From Lunularia cruciata (taxonomy: Eukaryota > Streptophyta > Marchantiopsida > Lunulariales > Lunulariaceae), in assembly GCA_948567375.1 (NCBI GenBank), contig OX419755.1:40243001-40307000 (forward strand): a stretch of 64,000 nucleotides of DNA. Direction: 5' to 3'. A model generated the notes under the pieces. The model did no database searches. It saw only the letters and a program-made list of their open reading frames with translations, and was not told the origin of the DNA. Shown piece after piece: positions 1 through 12,090 of this stretch; positions within the stretch are counted from its first letter, which is position 1; every line of letters starts with the position of its first letter. A program made the translations under genes and the position numbers.

Positions 1-1004
1 CGCCGGGTGCCAAGAGGGACCCATTAGGAGCTTGCCACATCTTCCAGGTTCCCGGCACGTGGAAAGTAAAGCCGCATCACATTGACGCGCGACTTGGCAT
101 TGCACTGGGATCTTCTTCTAACGGAACCGTTCAGGTTTAACGTGGTTGATTGAACGGCAGCATATGATCTCTCCGAAGTTGCGAGCAAGGGTGGTCCGAG
201 GGACGAGAATAATATATGACTAGTACTCGTGGCCGATCCGACCAGATAGCCAGCTTCCTACGTCTAACCGCAACGTGGCATGCATCTGACGGCCAATGGT
301 GAGATCAGAGTTGACTGTTGATGGTTAAGATTTCTCTTTGTTGTCGTGTTCCGTTGATCTTTAGGGGAAAGGATATGGTTGGTTCTCTCTTCCGGTAACT
401 ACTGTGGTGAATACAACTGAGGTAAAAGAGGACGACCAGCAGCACAATAGAGGAGAAGAACGAGTTCTACAATCTAGAGCAGAGAAGACGAGAGGAGGAG
501 GAACACGAGATAGAAAGCAGTTGTGAAGAAGAAAAAAGCGGAGCTACACTGTCCGTTCCGTTGTTGTTGTTAAGAGCGAGAGAGACCACATCAGACAGGA
601 GACAGTCCACTAGCGGGTTGAATCGAGAAGGCACAAGGCCAAGGAGAGGAGCTGAGCCAGTTCTCGTTTACAGTAGCAGCATCTGAGAGAGAGAGACCAG
701 GAGAAGTCGAAGAGGAAGAAGAAGATCGAATCCAGTTATTCTCTCTTGTTTCTTGTTTGCGCGGCTGTGTATCATCTAATATCATCATCTGGTATCTATC
801 GGGTTGAAAACTACTCGGAACCACCACAAGTTGTTCTGCAGTTGTCAAGCGAACACACGTACAAACAAATAGCAATATCACAACACTACCCACCTCCAAA
901 AGCTACAGAAGAAGCTAGCTAGCATTCACAGACGAAGCAAAGGCAGCCAACAGTTTGATACGAATAGGAAGTGAGAGAGAGAGAGACAAAGGAGATTTTG
1001 AAGC
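1..1004 (+). promoter_or_regulatory. Upstream region and long purine-rich leader of the MYB gene
   Basis: No coding region is supported here. From about 420 to 1,004 the + strand is rich in purines, with GAGAGA runs near 686 and 971, as in a long plant 5' leader. The first MYB codon follows at 1,005. The transcription start cannot be fixed from sequence; an AT-rich stretch near 210 is only a weak TATA candidate. Minus-strand ORFs at 591-899 and 919-1,236 lie opposite this leader and the first exon and have no family features. Confidence 0.5.
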
Positions 1005-2553
1005 ATGGGGAGAGCACCGTGTTGCGATAAGCAGGGGCTGAAGAAAGGGCCTTGGACGCCGGACGAGGATCAGAAGTTGGTCGCATACATCCAACGACAC
1101 GGGCACGGAAGTTGGCGGGCCCTTCCCAAACACGCCGGTATGAGTCTGTCACGTTTTGCCTCGTGGTTGCATCAGCAGCAATTTGTATCACGAGCATTGA
1201 CAGAATTTGTTCTCTGATTGATTGAGGCATTTTCACTGGTGGAAATTAACCGAAGTCTTGTTTGTTTCATGTTGCTCCAGGCCTCTTACGATGCGGGAAG
1301 AGCTGTCGCCTGAGGTGGACGAACTACTTGAGGCCCGATATTAAGAGGGGCCGTTTCTCTTTGGATGAGGAACAGCTCATCATTCACTTGCACGCCATTC
1401 TGGGCAATAGGTAAGGATCTCTTGCTTCTTCGACTAGGCATGAATCTTGATTTGTGGAAATGTAGGTAAATTGTGTGCTTCCGCAATATTACGAAAGGAG
1501 AAATGTGAGTCTGATGTTGTTTCTCTACCGTGTCATCTATGCAGATGGTCCGCCATTGCCGCTCACCTGGCTGGACGAACGGACAACGAAATAAAAAACT
1601 ACTGGAACACCCATCTTAAGAAGCGCCTGCTGCACATGGGAATCGACCCAGTCACGCACAAAGCCACGCAGTCACCACCACTTTTGTGTTCCAAGTTGAG
1701 CCACCTAGCTCAATGGGATAGTGCTCGTTTGGAAGCTGAAGCCCGGCTTGCACGACGTACTTCTCCAGATAGTTTTTTGCGGTCATGGAAAGCCCAAGCC
1801 AGCGGTCCACTACGAAGCGATCTCCCCTCGGTTCAGTTGCCATCTTTCGTCCAGCACTGGGAGCAATCGATGCAGTCTCAACTTACCTCAAATGAGTTCA
1901 GCAGAAGTTCTACAGCCACATCATCTCCGGCTGCTTCATCTCTGGACTTCGATTCAGCTGGTGCAGCTTTATTACTCAATCACATATCCTCCATGTCAGG
2001 GACGTCGACAAACACACAGATAAACCAAATGGAAAACTTGATGTCTCCAACATCCACTCTGCGTCCCTTCGATGGACAAGACAGCTCGTACAGTTCTCCA
2101 GACAGTATGGTAAACGGGGAAGCCCTCTTACAATGCGAGAGGCTCATGCAAAACAGCAACACAGCGGTGCCTTCTTTCCCAGGCCTTATGTCTGAAACCT
2201 CCATGTTTCCCGGTACTGGTGGTTTTGTTGACGATGGTGTGAACAACAACGCTCCAACATCCTTATGGCACCAACCACTGGTTCAGCTAGACTCTGCAAT
2301 TCCTTCCGTCAGCGATGGCCGCAGTTGCAGTGTGCTCAGCGAGGACGAGAGCAGCAGTAGCTACGGCTCTCTTTTGCCTCCCGAAATGTTGCTGGATCTG
2401 GTTGACAGCGCAATGGGTTCCAACAAATCTGAGGCATCAGTAGGAAACTGGCCTGATGTGAGTCAAATGGCGAGTAAAGATTACTGGAGTAATATGCTGA
2501 AGCTTGTTGGACCTCCTTGCCACGAGATGCCAGTCGCTGTCATGGAGCGCTAG
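1005..2553 (+). CDS. R2R3-MYB transcription factor, subgroup 9 (MIXTA-like)
   Basis: A DNA-binding regulator acting in the nucleus. I see three exons: 1,005-1,137, 1,281-1,410 and 1,545-2,553. All borders are GT-AG, all phases agree, and they give 423 residues. The protein opens with MGRAPCCDK, followed by an R2 repeat (KGPWTPDED to LRWTNYLRP) and an R3 repeat (RGRFSLDEE to NYWNTHLKK), about residues 13-115, with the regular tryptophans of MYB repeats. [12 protein letters not shown] follows, and then [14 protein letters not shown] near residue 155, the subgroup 9 signature. The remaining C-terminus is Ser/Asn/Gln-rich and ends with an acidic stretch, as expected of an activation region. The two introns sit at the usual R2R3-MYB positions. 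In flowering plants this subgroup controls conical cells, trichomes and cuticle, and related bryophyte genes are linked to cuticle; that role is inferred here. Confidence 0.93.
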
Positions 2554-5500
2554 ACCTCAGTTCCAACTTCTGAGCTGGGCATCTGCTGTGACTTCCATGG
2601 GACGTTAAGAACCCATTCGGCTTCACACATACAGCAGCGTAGAGTAGTAGTGGGAGATCACGAAAGAGGTGCCCAGACCAGAAGTTGTTGATGATTACTC
2701 CGTTAGCTATAGGATCTGGTAGTTTTTACTTGTAAACTCAGGTCTCTTGCTTAGCACTGTAGCATCATTAGTGCAAAGAAACCAGCATCCGACCTACAAG
2801 TCAGAGTTAGGAAACACATTTTAAGATGCCAAACGGAGGGCCGAAGAGAACCTATTTGTGAGCAGTCAACAGTGCACAATCCGCGCTTAGTCTGAATTCA
2901 TTGCGTTGTGCTCTTTCTACTGTCAATGGCCTTATTGTACAGCACAAGGTCCAATACAACAGCTTAATAGCCCTTATTCCTCATCCTAGCTTTTTCTGGG
3001 TCATGGAATCATCCCAAATGGTTCAGATTGGAATAGACTTGAATCTGCGTTGAGGAGATCACTTTTTTGTACAGTGATATGCAGGCGTAGGGGTCGCGGC
3101 AGCATCGTTTCATAACCAATTTTTTAATGCGTAGGAGATCAAGAGAAGGTGATTTGAGGCTGTTGCACAAAGATGGCCTTGCAGTATTGACATGTGACTG
3201 CTGAAAAGCATGCGTCAGACATGGGTGAAGTGCGTGATTGAGCTCGGAGAACAACGTTCCGGTAGAGGCCTGATATCAAGATTCAATCGCTCCGAGGGTA
3301 TATCCGGAGTTGCGTTCGAGTCCACCACAGCAAGTATGTTGATGTCGAGGAATTCAAATGGATGGTTCGACAAGATACCTTTCTCGGCCTCGTTGCTAAA
3401 ATCAAGTGTACAAGATACCTGCTGCAGTCGAGAGTCCGCGTTTCGTAACTTGCCACCGGCATTGTGATGTTCGAACTCGATCAACTTCTATTTTTGTGGC
3501 GTCGAGAGGCCATAGCATATATTCCATCATGCTGTCCCTTCTTCACCCGCTACGACAGATCGGAAGACTAGCTAGACCCAATCAATCGACTACTGAACCA
3601 GCGTTGTTGGCATGACTATCTATATCTAGCTTTGTCAACAGATGGCGTAAGCTCATCTGACATATCATTATTGTTATACAATTAACGTGTTGTGAGCTTT
3701 GCTCCAGAGATTTTAATCTTACTTGATTTCAAACATCTTTTCGACTCCTTGATCCGAATTATGGTGAGATGACCTTCGCCTGTGACATGGGTGTGCCCCG
3801 AATAACGTCGCCCCTAACCAGGGTTGACGAATATTCCCACTTCTCACAATTCCTGCCTGCTGATGTATGTTGCTTGGATCAATTTCTGTTACGGGAAGTG
3901 CGTGAAATATGATGTATGCAAAACATGCACTGCAGGTTTATAGTCAGTCATGTACGCAGTAACGGTTGTACTGCTACTCACAGCGGCACGTTGTTTCATC
4001 TGGCTCTTTGTGCTACTAGGCACTAGGAACCAATGCTAGGCTGCCAAGTCTGGATCATAATTTCCGTAGGCACGTACTAGAAATTTTCGTCTTGATGCAA
4101 GATAATTCCTTAAATCAATTAAAAGCAGCCGTGATCCTGAAACTCAAGTTCCCACACCCGTTCGTTTCATTTCTAGTTCTAGATCTACCAAAGGAGGGTG
4201 TCTGGATGACTTACATCGCAAACAATGCAGCACTCCCGGAAGTTCAACACCACACTGGTTGTAAAGCCAAGCAACCACAGCTAGCCATCCGCTGGTACCT
4301 AATGACTGGAAATCATGGGCTGGACTTTGCGTGATACAGAAAATTGCGGGGTAGGACATCTGATGGGAGAGCCGTATTGATAATCACGTCAATTGTGGTG
4401 AACAACATCCTTGCGGAGCGTCAACGTACTTCTACGTATGCTAAGGTAAGAATTGAATCACGAGAGGAGATTGCCGAAGTGAAAGGAAACATGCCATTTC
4501 GAAGGCTAACGTAGCCAGGAAGGTAGCTAATGCACTCTTGCCCTCCACGGTGGAGAAGTGCGTGCATGTTGGATGAGGGTCTTGTCTTGCAAAACCGGTA
4601 CTGAGACAAGCTGCAATGCTCTCTCTCCATTGACTCCGCCTTGGAGAAATGAGAAATCTGATCTGAATCAGCTTCAATTTTTCTGTAAACCAGTAGATAT
4701 AAGTAGTGTACCATCGGAAAATAATGTGCACAAGATTCTGTCTCATGTTCAGTCGTCAATTGAACCGTCCACCTTACAACCAGGCTGTCAAGTGGCGAAA
4801 CTCTTAGAAGAATCAGGACGTGTTAAATTCCAGTTGCACTAAACGATTTCGTCCGTCATTGGTTTAACGACGCGTCTGGCCTGGATGATGGTTAGATAAG
4901 TTGGACAGTGGAAAGGGCGGGCAGCCCGGCCACGCGCCGTGGAATACTATCCAGTAATCTGACATACAAGTTCCGTGGAGATGACCTCTCACTCATGTGA
5001 ATGATATTCAAGGACATTCATACGGATGGATACACGATAAAGCAAACACAGGACGTGAACTAGCTAGCGGCTCGCTCTTTCAAACAATGTCTGTATTGAT
5101 GAGCCCCTTATGATGTCTTCAATACAATTCTCTACAACTTTGAGATGAGGAATGAACGTGTGAGGAACTTGGACGGATACGATGAACATATCTACATGAT
5201 CTGTTGCGCAGGAGCACTTATTAAGCAGTTCATGACTGAAGCTAGCGCTCAGTAAAACACACTTGCAGTGTTTTGATGCCATTCTGGTATGTCGTGTCTC
5301 ATCCATCTTTCGACTGACTGCCAAAGAGATTTATCTTAGATTTTGACAATGACCTTTAGCTTGATCATGTTCACACTCGCTAGAACGGACTCCGTACTGC
5401 TCAAAAGCCTGCCTACAAGAAAACATTGGTCTCGGTAAGGTCTTAAGAAAGCCTGACCGGCCTCTCGCTGTCCCTTCCCCTCGAGCTTATGGGTGTAGCG

Positions 5501-5825
5501 CTCGTCGCTCGTCAGCATAACAAACTTTCAAGCAAAACTAGACTCGTTCATACGAATACCCGACCATTGCCGGGGATTGACACCAGCCACTCGAGGACAC
5601 TACAAAGTAAAGCAGCAAGCAACCACGATCAACGGATCTGGATTACTGGACCGGACCCGGAGAAATCAAGAATTCACAGCTGATAACTGCTGCTCACATC
5701 CCAAGCCTTAGGGAGTAATCATATCTAAAGAACATTTACTGATGTAGGAGGAAACTAGGGTAGTGTGCTCATTCCTGTCACATATTATGTGCATGCATGA
5801 ACAACTCCTCCCATATTACTGTACT
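2554..5825. other. Intergenic region without a supported gene
   Basis: This stretch begins with the MYB 3' untranslated region, whose end cannot be fixed. Scattered ORFs of 60-112 codons occur on both strands, for example 4,421-4,759 minus and 4,558-4,842 plus, which overlap each other. None shows a recognisable motif, a plausible set of splice sites or repeat structure. I see no gene here. Confidence 0.5.
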
Positions 5826-5878
5826 GCTAGCTTTGGATTGGAACATATAGATCAACGATGTTCCAATCCAAAGCTAGC
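5826..5878. repeat. Perfect 21-bp inverted repeat (hairpin) with 11-base loop
   Basis: The left arm at 5,826-5,846 (GCTAGCTTTGG...) is the exact reverse complement of the right arm at 5,858-5,878. The loop is 5,847-5,857. The match stops abruptly at the outer ends of the arms. It could be a remnant of a small inverted-repeat transposon or a transcribed hairpin. A perfect stem is not typical of plant microRNA precursors, which carry mismatches and longer arms. Confidence 0.85.
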
Positions 5879-5907
5879 TATAAACTACTTGGAACACTTC
5901 AAGGAAG

Positions 5908-5990
5908 TAAAGGCGACCGCGTAGAAAAAACGAAGGATGGGAAGACCCCATCAAGCCGTACAAAGGGTCAGACAAAAAAGGTAAAATTGG
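5908..5990. repeat. Dispersed short repeat, copy 1
   Basis: About 60 bases from 5,909 are nearly identical to a stretch at 38,992, with roughly four mismatches in the conserved core around GGATGGGAAGACC. The copy lies between two 9-base direct repeats (ACTTCAAGG at 5,896 and 6,003), which could be a target-site duplication, though so short a match could be chance. I do not recognise the parent sequence. It begins 30 bases after the hairpin at 5,826-5,878. Confidence 0.7.
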
Positions 5991-6360
5991 GCTAAGCCCC
6001 AAACTTCAAGGTGTACCAAGTATTGTCATGGTAGGCTTGTCGGGGCCCCAGGGAGATCAGAACGATTTCAACTTGTAGGACACTGTGGTTGTTTGAATTG
6101 ATAGCTGGTACTTCTATCATGGAGATCACCGTGAGAAAGGCGGACATGAAGACTACTGCTGTTGAGTCATGGAACGAAACCTCTGCTCTGTATCCTTGCT
6201 TATAGCAAGCGACTACATTTTCAATCTGGAAGAATGAGTCGCAACGCGATTACAGTACTGTTACCTACTGTAGGTACAGTCAAAACTGTCGCAGAAGATT
6301 ACAGACACTTCGGTGAATCACTGCAGTCGTACTAGGAGGTGCTAGGCACCCGCAACCACA

Positions 6361-6378
6361 CCCCCCCCCCCCCCCCCA
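6361..6378 (+). repeat. Homopolymer run of 18 C
   Basis: An uninterrupted run of 18 cytosines in intergenic DNA. Such runs are unstable, and the length in the assembly may be unreliable. Confidence 0.9.
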
Positions 6379-7203
6379 GTTCATGTATACATAGTAGGCC
6401 AGGCTCGGATGCTTCATAATCGAGTCTTTCCTTGGCATTTCTTTTTACTGACGTATTGAAACTGAAGACAACCCAACAGCAGAAACAATACGTATGTTTA
6501 CGCACACCAAATGAGGATGAATCATACCATATTGACTAGTTCCAATCTTCTTGTCTCGATCACTGCATCGTTCTTGCTGCAGTGCTGTATCGAAGATAGT
6601 GAGCGAGAGAGGTAGCTACGACAGTTGAGAAAGGATGCATTATGTGTAAGAGATGTGACATAGACCAATAAATTGCATTAATCATCAATAGCAAGTCTTT
6701 CATGCCTTCCTCTTGCATTCCCTTAGCAGCACCTCGAAAAGCACCTCCTTCTTTTATCCACTTTTCAACTTTCGGGAAAGGCATCAGCTCATTCTCTACT
6801 TTTCCCTTTTATTTGTCTCGTAAATTGCCCCCTTTACGGAACGTTAGTATCAGGTGAAACGTACAGTAGGAATTTTGGACATTCATTCTGTGCATCCACG
6901 GGAAATTTCTTAAGGTGTTGTCCCCAGACGGATCTCTTAACTACACCGAGAGAAAGAGAGCGCAGCTTGTGAGAATTTCCCGAAGTTTCCTTGGTGGTTG
7001 CATCCAGGGAGCATAAGAAAGACGGGTGTGCAGGCAAACAGCTTGCAGGCGAGTCAGTTATTTTCAGGCGGTAATTTTCAACCAGGCCCCAACTCAACAA
7101 AAGTATTCCCTCCTCCGAAAGTGTTATTCGCAGCAGCTCTACAGTACCTATTTGATCAACAACAGTCGCTCAAAAAGTGGCAAAGCCTGTCTGGACGGAA
7201 AAG
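6379..7203. other. Intergenic, no supported gene
   Basis: Short overlapping ORFs occur on both strands (6,560-6,784 minus, 6,834-7,100 minus, 6,998-7,216 plus). None has a motif I recognise. Nothing else is seen. Confidence 0.4.
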
Positions 7204-7804
7204 TTATTTTGCGTAATTTATAGATATTCTACCACACTGATGATCCCCTCTGCCTGTCCTGCACGCCAGCCCCTCAATTCCAACACAGTATGAAGGAATC
7301 ATACTGTAGAACTCTTGTAATGTATGTTGCAATTGTGAGCCCAATACAACAATACGCTGCTGCAGTGGACTGTAGTACACCACTGCAACCGCGAAAACGA
7401 TTCCTTTCTCTATGAGAAGATCGCAAGAGGTTTCTTCGATGCCAAGTTGGCCTGGCCTGATGCGGACAGTCTCCCCTGTTGTGAGGTCCAATCCAAATAA
7501 TACGAACCGGAACAATCTCATCTCCTGACAGAACGTGTTCTCCCTTGTAGCGGCAGTTCTCATTTCTTTGCTGCAGTTTGGAGAATGCATGGACTTCAGC
7601 TTTTGCACACTGATTTAGGTATAACGATTCTCTCAGTTTCTTTCGTCTGGACTTTGTCTCTTTATTTGCTTTATTGATGACGATTGTAGATGAGGATCTA
7701 GCATGCAAGGGAAGTCCTTCGAGGAAACTCATAACATCGATTTCTAGGAGGAAGTGAAAGAAGCAAACACACAAGCTTGGAGGAACTTCTTTCTGGTCAG
7801 TCAT
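7204..7804 (-). CDS. Doubtful hypothetical coding region (two overlapping same-strand ORFs)
   Basis: Two minus-strand ORFs overlap in different frames: 7,274-7,804 (176 codons) and 7,204-7,608 (134 codons). The upstream part of the first is charged (SRRKKLRES) and the middle of the second reads like a folded domain (FVLFGLDLTTGETVRIRPGQ). An intron or a frameshift could join them, but I could not find a convincing GT-AG pair. No family is recognised. It may equally be chance open sequence in a region of moderate GC. Confidence 0.2.
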
Positions 7805-9683
7805 TGATCAAAAGTAAAAAATGAGTTACACACGTGGAAAGCTCGATCCCTCCAAATCCATTCAATAGCTGGCGTCAGAGAATTCAAGATTGTTGATGCT
7901 TTCTGGGTTTATCCGGCTCAAGGGGCAGGCAATTTACTCAGAGAATGATAGAAGATTTTCTTTTCAAATATAAACAACTCTTTTGAAGCTCCTACTGTAC
8001 ATCAATACAACGGATTTCACTGCTTTTCATACTGATTATTCCTGTCAAAGTTCTTTGCAGGTTCAGGTCATTGAATGAACTGCCAATATGATCGACTCTG
8101 AGTTTCACAACACTGTCTGTAAAGTTGAATTCATGTCAAAGAACAACATGTTGAGACGTGGTCTCGTCATACTTCGCTCTTTCTCTCGACCAAAGGTTCT
8201 GAGAGTGTTTCTGAGCATTAAGAAGAGGAGTACGTGTTTCTTGACTTTGATACAACTTTTATAGACTTGGCAAGTTTCTTTTTAAAAGCGAAACATCAGA
8301 GTACATGTACAGTGCTGCACTACATGTAACGCCATTGCTATAATTACCATGTGTAAAGGCATAATAAAACGTTGTGTAAGAATCAAAGCACTTGAGTGTA
8401 GCCCAAATTCTTACAGTTCCCCTTTGAGTATATAGACCTAAACACAAGTTGCCCTGTTGTAGGTACCTCCAAGTTAAAAAGAAAACGTATTAGGTACTCT
8501 GCATACGTGTTTTAGCTTCTCTTCACTGGAAACCGATGATGATCCCAACGTACCACAAAAATCTAAAGCTTGGCCACACCCAATCAATACCCTTGAAACC
8601 TCTTAAACCTTTGACGATAGCATGCCTCAGCATAATAATCCACTGTTAGAATGAGAAACTGTTTATGTTATAATTGGCGCTTTTGTGCCACCCCGTGAAC
8701 TGTTACAATGAGAAACTGTTTATATTGTAACTGTTTATTACAAATTTTAGTGTCGTGCAGTGACCTCAAAAAGTAATAGGCTCAGTTCTAGGTTCAAGAT
8801 ATATGAAATCATGTTGAGCAATTCGGGAGTGTAAATATATCCTTCCGCACATCTTTCTTATTCTGCTTATCCAATCCAATTATAAAATTTCGTGGAATAG
8901 TCTCAAGAGGATCATGATCCGTTCGAGACATCATACGAAACATTAGCCGACCTAGAAGACCATTCCTACGCAGTAAAAGCGTTTGACGAGGAAAGTACCC
9001 ACCCATAGATTTAGCTGCATGGAAAGAAGTGCGATACTCAATCAAGAGTACGGTTGTGCCGTTCGAACTCATGAACTCAATCAAGTTAGGTCCATGCAAC
9101 TGTATGATACGAATTGACTACAGTAGTGTCGTTGCTCTTTACGATTCTCTCTTTCCCTATACTATCTAGATAGCATCCCTTAAGTGTCAATAGAATACTA
9201 TATTTTATGATGATCATGAGTGTTTACTCCATGCAGGAGCTTACTTCAATATGCAAATCTGAAATTTGAAGTAGTCTAAAGAAGTTCATGGACGGTTTAG
9301 AGGATTATCTAAGCGAGTTCCGAAATCAACCACCTGCAGTTAAGATTGCTAAATCATAGCTCGGTACCTAATTAGTGTACCCCTGTTGAGGAAATGTTGG
9401 ATTTCAGAGAGATGGTGATTTCTGCCTGTGTTGACGGCAAAAATAAATTCCAGTGAGAACCCAAATTCACACTCATAGCTTACTATTTCAATGAAGAGGG
9501 ATATAATGCCGATAGGTTTAGAAGATTATAATGGCCTCTCAGTTTCTTATCATGTTTAATCTAGATGATATTATCAGAGTATGTAGATTTTATTCTGTAG
9601 TTATTTTTAGGGTAAATTATATTTTTGATTGGAATAATTTAATTCAATAAGGAAATTGTCTATAAATTTTAGTTTTAATCCCA
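7805..9683. other. Intergenic, small direct repeat, no supported gene
   Basis: An imperfect 30-base direct repeat lies at 8,644-8,673 and 8,701-8,730, sharing ATGAGAAACTGTTTAT. A 96-codon minus-strand ORF at 8,809-9,099 has no recognised motif and is left uncalled. From about 9,540 the sequence becomes AT-rich. Confidence 0.4.
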
Positions 9684-9745
9684 AACCACCAGCCGCCCCA
9701 ACCTAATTCATGATAACCACCAGCCGCCCCAGCCTAATTCATGAT
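9684..9745 (+). repeat. Two tandem copies of a 31-base unit
   Basis: Copies at 9,684-9,714 and 9,715-9,745 differ at one base and share CCACCAGCCGCCCCA. They sit at the start of a very AT-rich patch (about 9,840-9,950) and have no coding context. Confidence 0.85.
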
Positions 9746-11935
9746 AAGCCCACCAGCTCCCTAGCAATATGCCTACCATTAAGAAACATAAACATGTCAA
9801 GATCCAAATTTGGATTTGTTTCCACACCACCGTATGAACTAAATGCTAATGATTTTTTTTCATATTTTTTATTAATATTTAAATAAAAATTATAATATTT
9901 ATTTATTTATAATATAAATTATTATTATTCTATTTATGCTAATATTCTAATACATTCATCAATCAGATGAGAGAGTGCGCAAACTCCTCTTAGTCAAACC
10001 TCAGAGGGCAATACTGTGTATTTTCTGCACAAATGCTTTGCTAGTACGTGGTCATCGGAAGTCAGTGCCAGCGTCAACTCAAGTCAACTATTAGTAGGTG
10101 AAATAGACATGATCGTTTCTCTACGTTCTGCCGAATCTCGTACATTGAGGGCTTAACCCTCAAGGAGCAGCAGAAGTGTGTACAGTTTACCTCGGGAGAG
10201 ATTTATGGGATTATAGAAGTGTCTGACAGAACCTGCACTGAAAGAAAAGTCCATCAGTTTAAGTTTATAATACAGAAAGAACGAAACGAAGAAACATAGT
10301 AAGGGTACAGTAAAACTAAGCAGTGATAAGTAGCGATGTAAGTAGCGACATCGTTAGCGATTTCAGCGAGCCCATGTGGACCGGTGGCAGTGGGTAACAG
10401 GAAAGTGAAGAGTTTTCAGCTTCTCCAATGAAAGCGACGTCGACTCACATTTCATTCATTCTATTGAAGGTAATGCATCTGGGAGTTGAAGACAGGCACA
10501 ATTGAAAAGGTTGACCTTGTTTGACACTCCTACTCGGGTCGCCTCGTTTGATGGGATTTAAGCTCGGTTTCCATTTAGGCTTGCCTCTCACCCCTCACCT
10601 CCCACAAGAAGGGGGCAGGACATTACAGGTGGAGACGAACTCTTTCATAGAAACAACTCGTAGAGATACCACCAGGTAGAGGGTGAATGATCACCACGGT
10701 AATACATTCCTTTCGGAACCGACGAAAGTTGATTATGGAAGTACAGAGACAATCGTTAAACAATTATTTGAGTAAAAAGAGTCACGACAATCAATCGCTG
10801 GATCGGACACAATTCTTGTGAGTTTTGACGAAGGTCGAGACAAAGACTTCATTGATCATTCGGCATACCACACCCTACGTGCGTCGCGTTTCAACATACC
10901 ACTTCCTGTGGAAAGTGGTCTTTCACCCTCAAAATCGCAATCACAATCTCAGACTCGTCGTTGGCAAATCGATGACCTTCATCAAATTTTCGGACTTTTG
11001 ACTCTTTGAACCGTCCATCACGTGCCTTGTTGTGTTCTTAGCTAATGAATGCATTCGGTGCGCAGGAGAAGCGCAAAAGTGTGACATATGCAACTTCGGC
11101 TTTCGGTTTGTTTGTCTTCTTCTTCATAAGAAGAAGCAGCACTGCACTTATGGCGATGCAAAGATCGACAGAATCTGCAAGATGTGAGGAAAGGGAGACC
11201 ACGTATCTTGAAGTGTGTCCGGCAAGACCCCGAAACTTAACCTGCAATCCCGTCCCCGATCCTCTCCGTCGCTCTACACTACCGTAACTTCCCATGAGTA
11301 CAGTACTTCACTCCAAGTCAGGAGGCAAGGATCACGCAGTCCGTACTCAACAAAATAAAGTACGTACCAGTACCCATCGTGTTCACGTCGCTTCGACCGC
11401 ACTTTCCACGCCAAAATTCACGGATACACTACGATCACCGTCTCTCTTCATAATACGTATTGAGATCTTCAATACTGGCTTCGTCCACTCCGCCGCCGCA
11501 TTGCTGCTACTGTAACTACAGTGCCGTGTACATTGTCAGGACCCACATTATCTGCAATGGAGAACTGTAATAAGACAAAAGATTGAGTTCCAAATTGTCG
11601 TCGTGAATGGCCTAACAGGCAACGTGGTAAGGCGTGTCAGGACCGCGACTTCTTCGTTTGGCGACCACGATATAAGTCAGTTCTACAGTATAAGCTGTGG
11701 CTGTTGTTTGTTGAGCTGAGTTTATAAAGACGGCATGTGAGAGAAGTGTTCCAAAAGTGCACTACATTAGAATTTTGCACGTGTGAGAGCTCTGTTCTTA
11801 TTATTGCCCTGGGCTCATGCCCCTTAACTTACGGAGTTTCTTTAATTACGCTCCGTATGTAGCTCAATTTATGACAGTTATGTGAGGACGGCCTTTTCGT
11901 GTTGGATTTCGACGGACGAAATGCTTACTAAACCG
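9746..11935. other. Intergenic, no supported gene
   Basis: An AT-rich patch (9,840-9,950) is followed by sequence of ordinary composition. ORFs at 10,818-11,009 and 11,045-11,287 plus and 11,038-11,295 minus overlap one another or lack motifs. I see no gene here. The last part may be promoter of the MetF-like gene. Confidence 0.4.
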
Positions 11936-12080
11936 TCCTTCCGTCCGTCCGTCGGTCGGATCCAGTTGCTCGACTGTAGATTTAGGGCTCGCAGTGAACG
12001 AGTGAATGATTGATTGATTGATTGACGTCAGCTCGATTTGAGCATTTTGCTTTCTTCGTTTGGTGAACGAACGAACGAAA
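11936..12080 (+). repeat. Cluster of tetranucleotide repeats before the MetF-like gene
   Basis: Three different four-base tandem runs lie close together: CCGT-type near 11,938-11,955, GATT-type at 12,007-12,024 and GAAC-type at 12,064-12,079. A fourth (CTGT-type, about 12,289-12,302) is in the first intron. They fall in the presumed promoter and leader of the gene starting at 12,091. Confidence 0.7.
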
Positions 12081-12090
12081 GATCGTCGAA

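Noticed and set aside
919-1236. 105-codon minus-strand ORF opposite the MYB first exon
   Set aside because: It lies antisense to the conserved R2 repeat and the purine-rich leader, with no motif of its own.
5826-5878. A plant microRNA precursor
   Set aside because: The stem is perfect, short and has an 11-base loop, unlike plant precursors with mismatches and longer arms. It is kept only as a hairpin.
12001-12025. Telomere-like or satellite repeat
   Set aside because: The unit is GATT, not the plant telomere unit, and the run is only a few units long.
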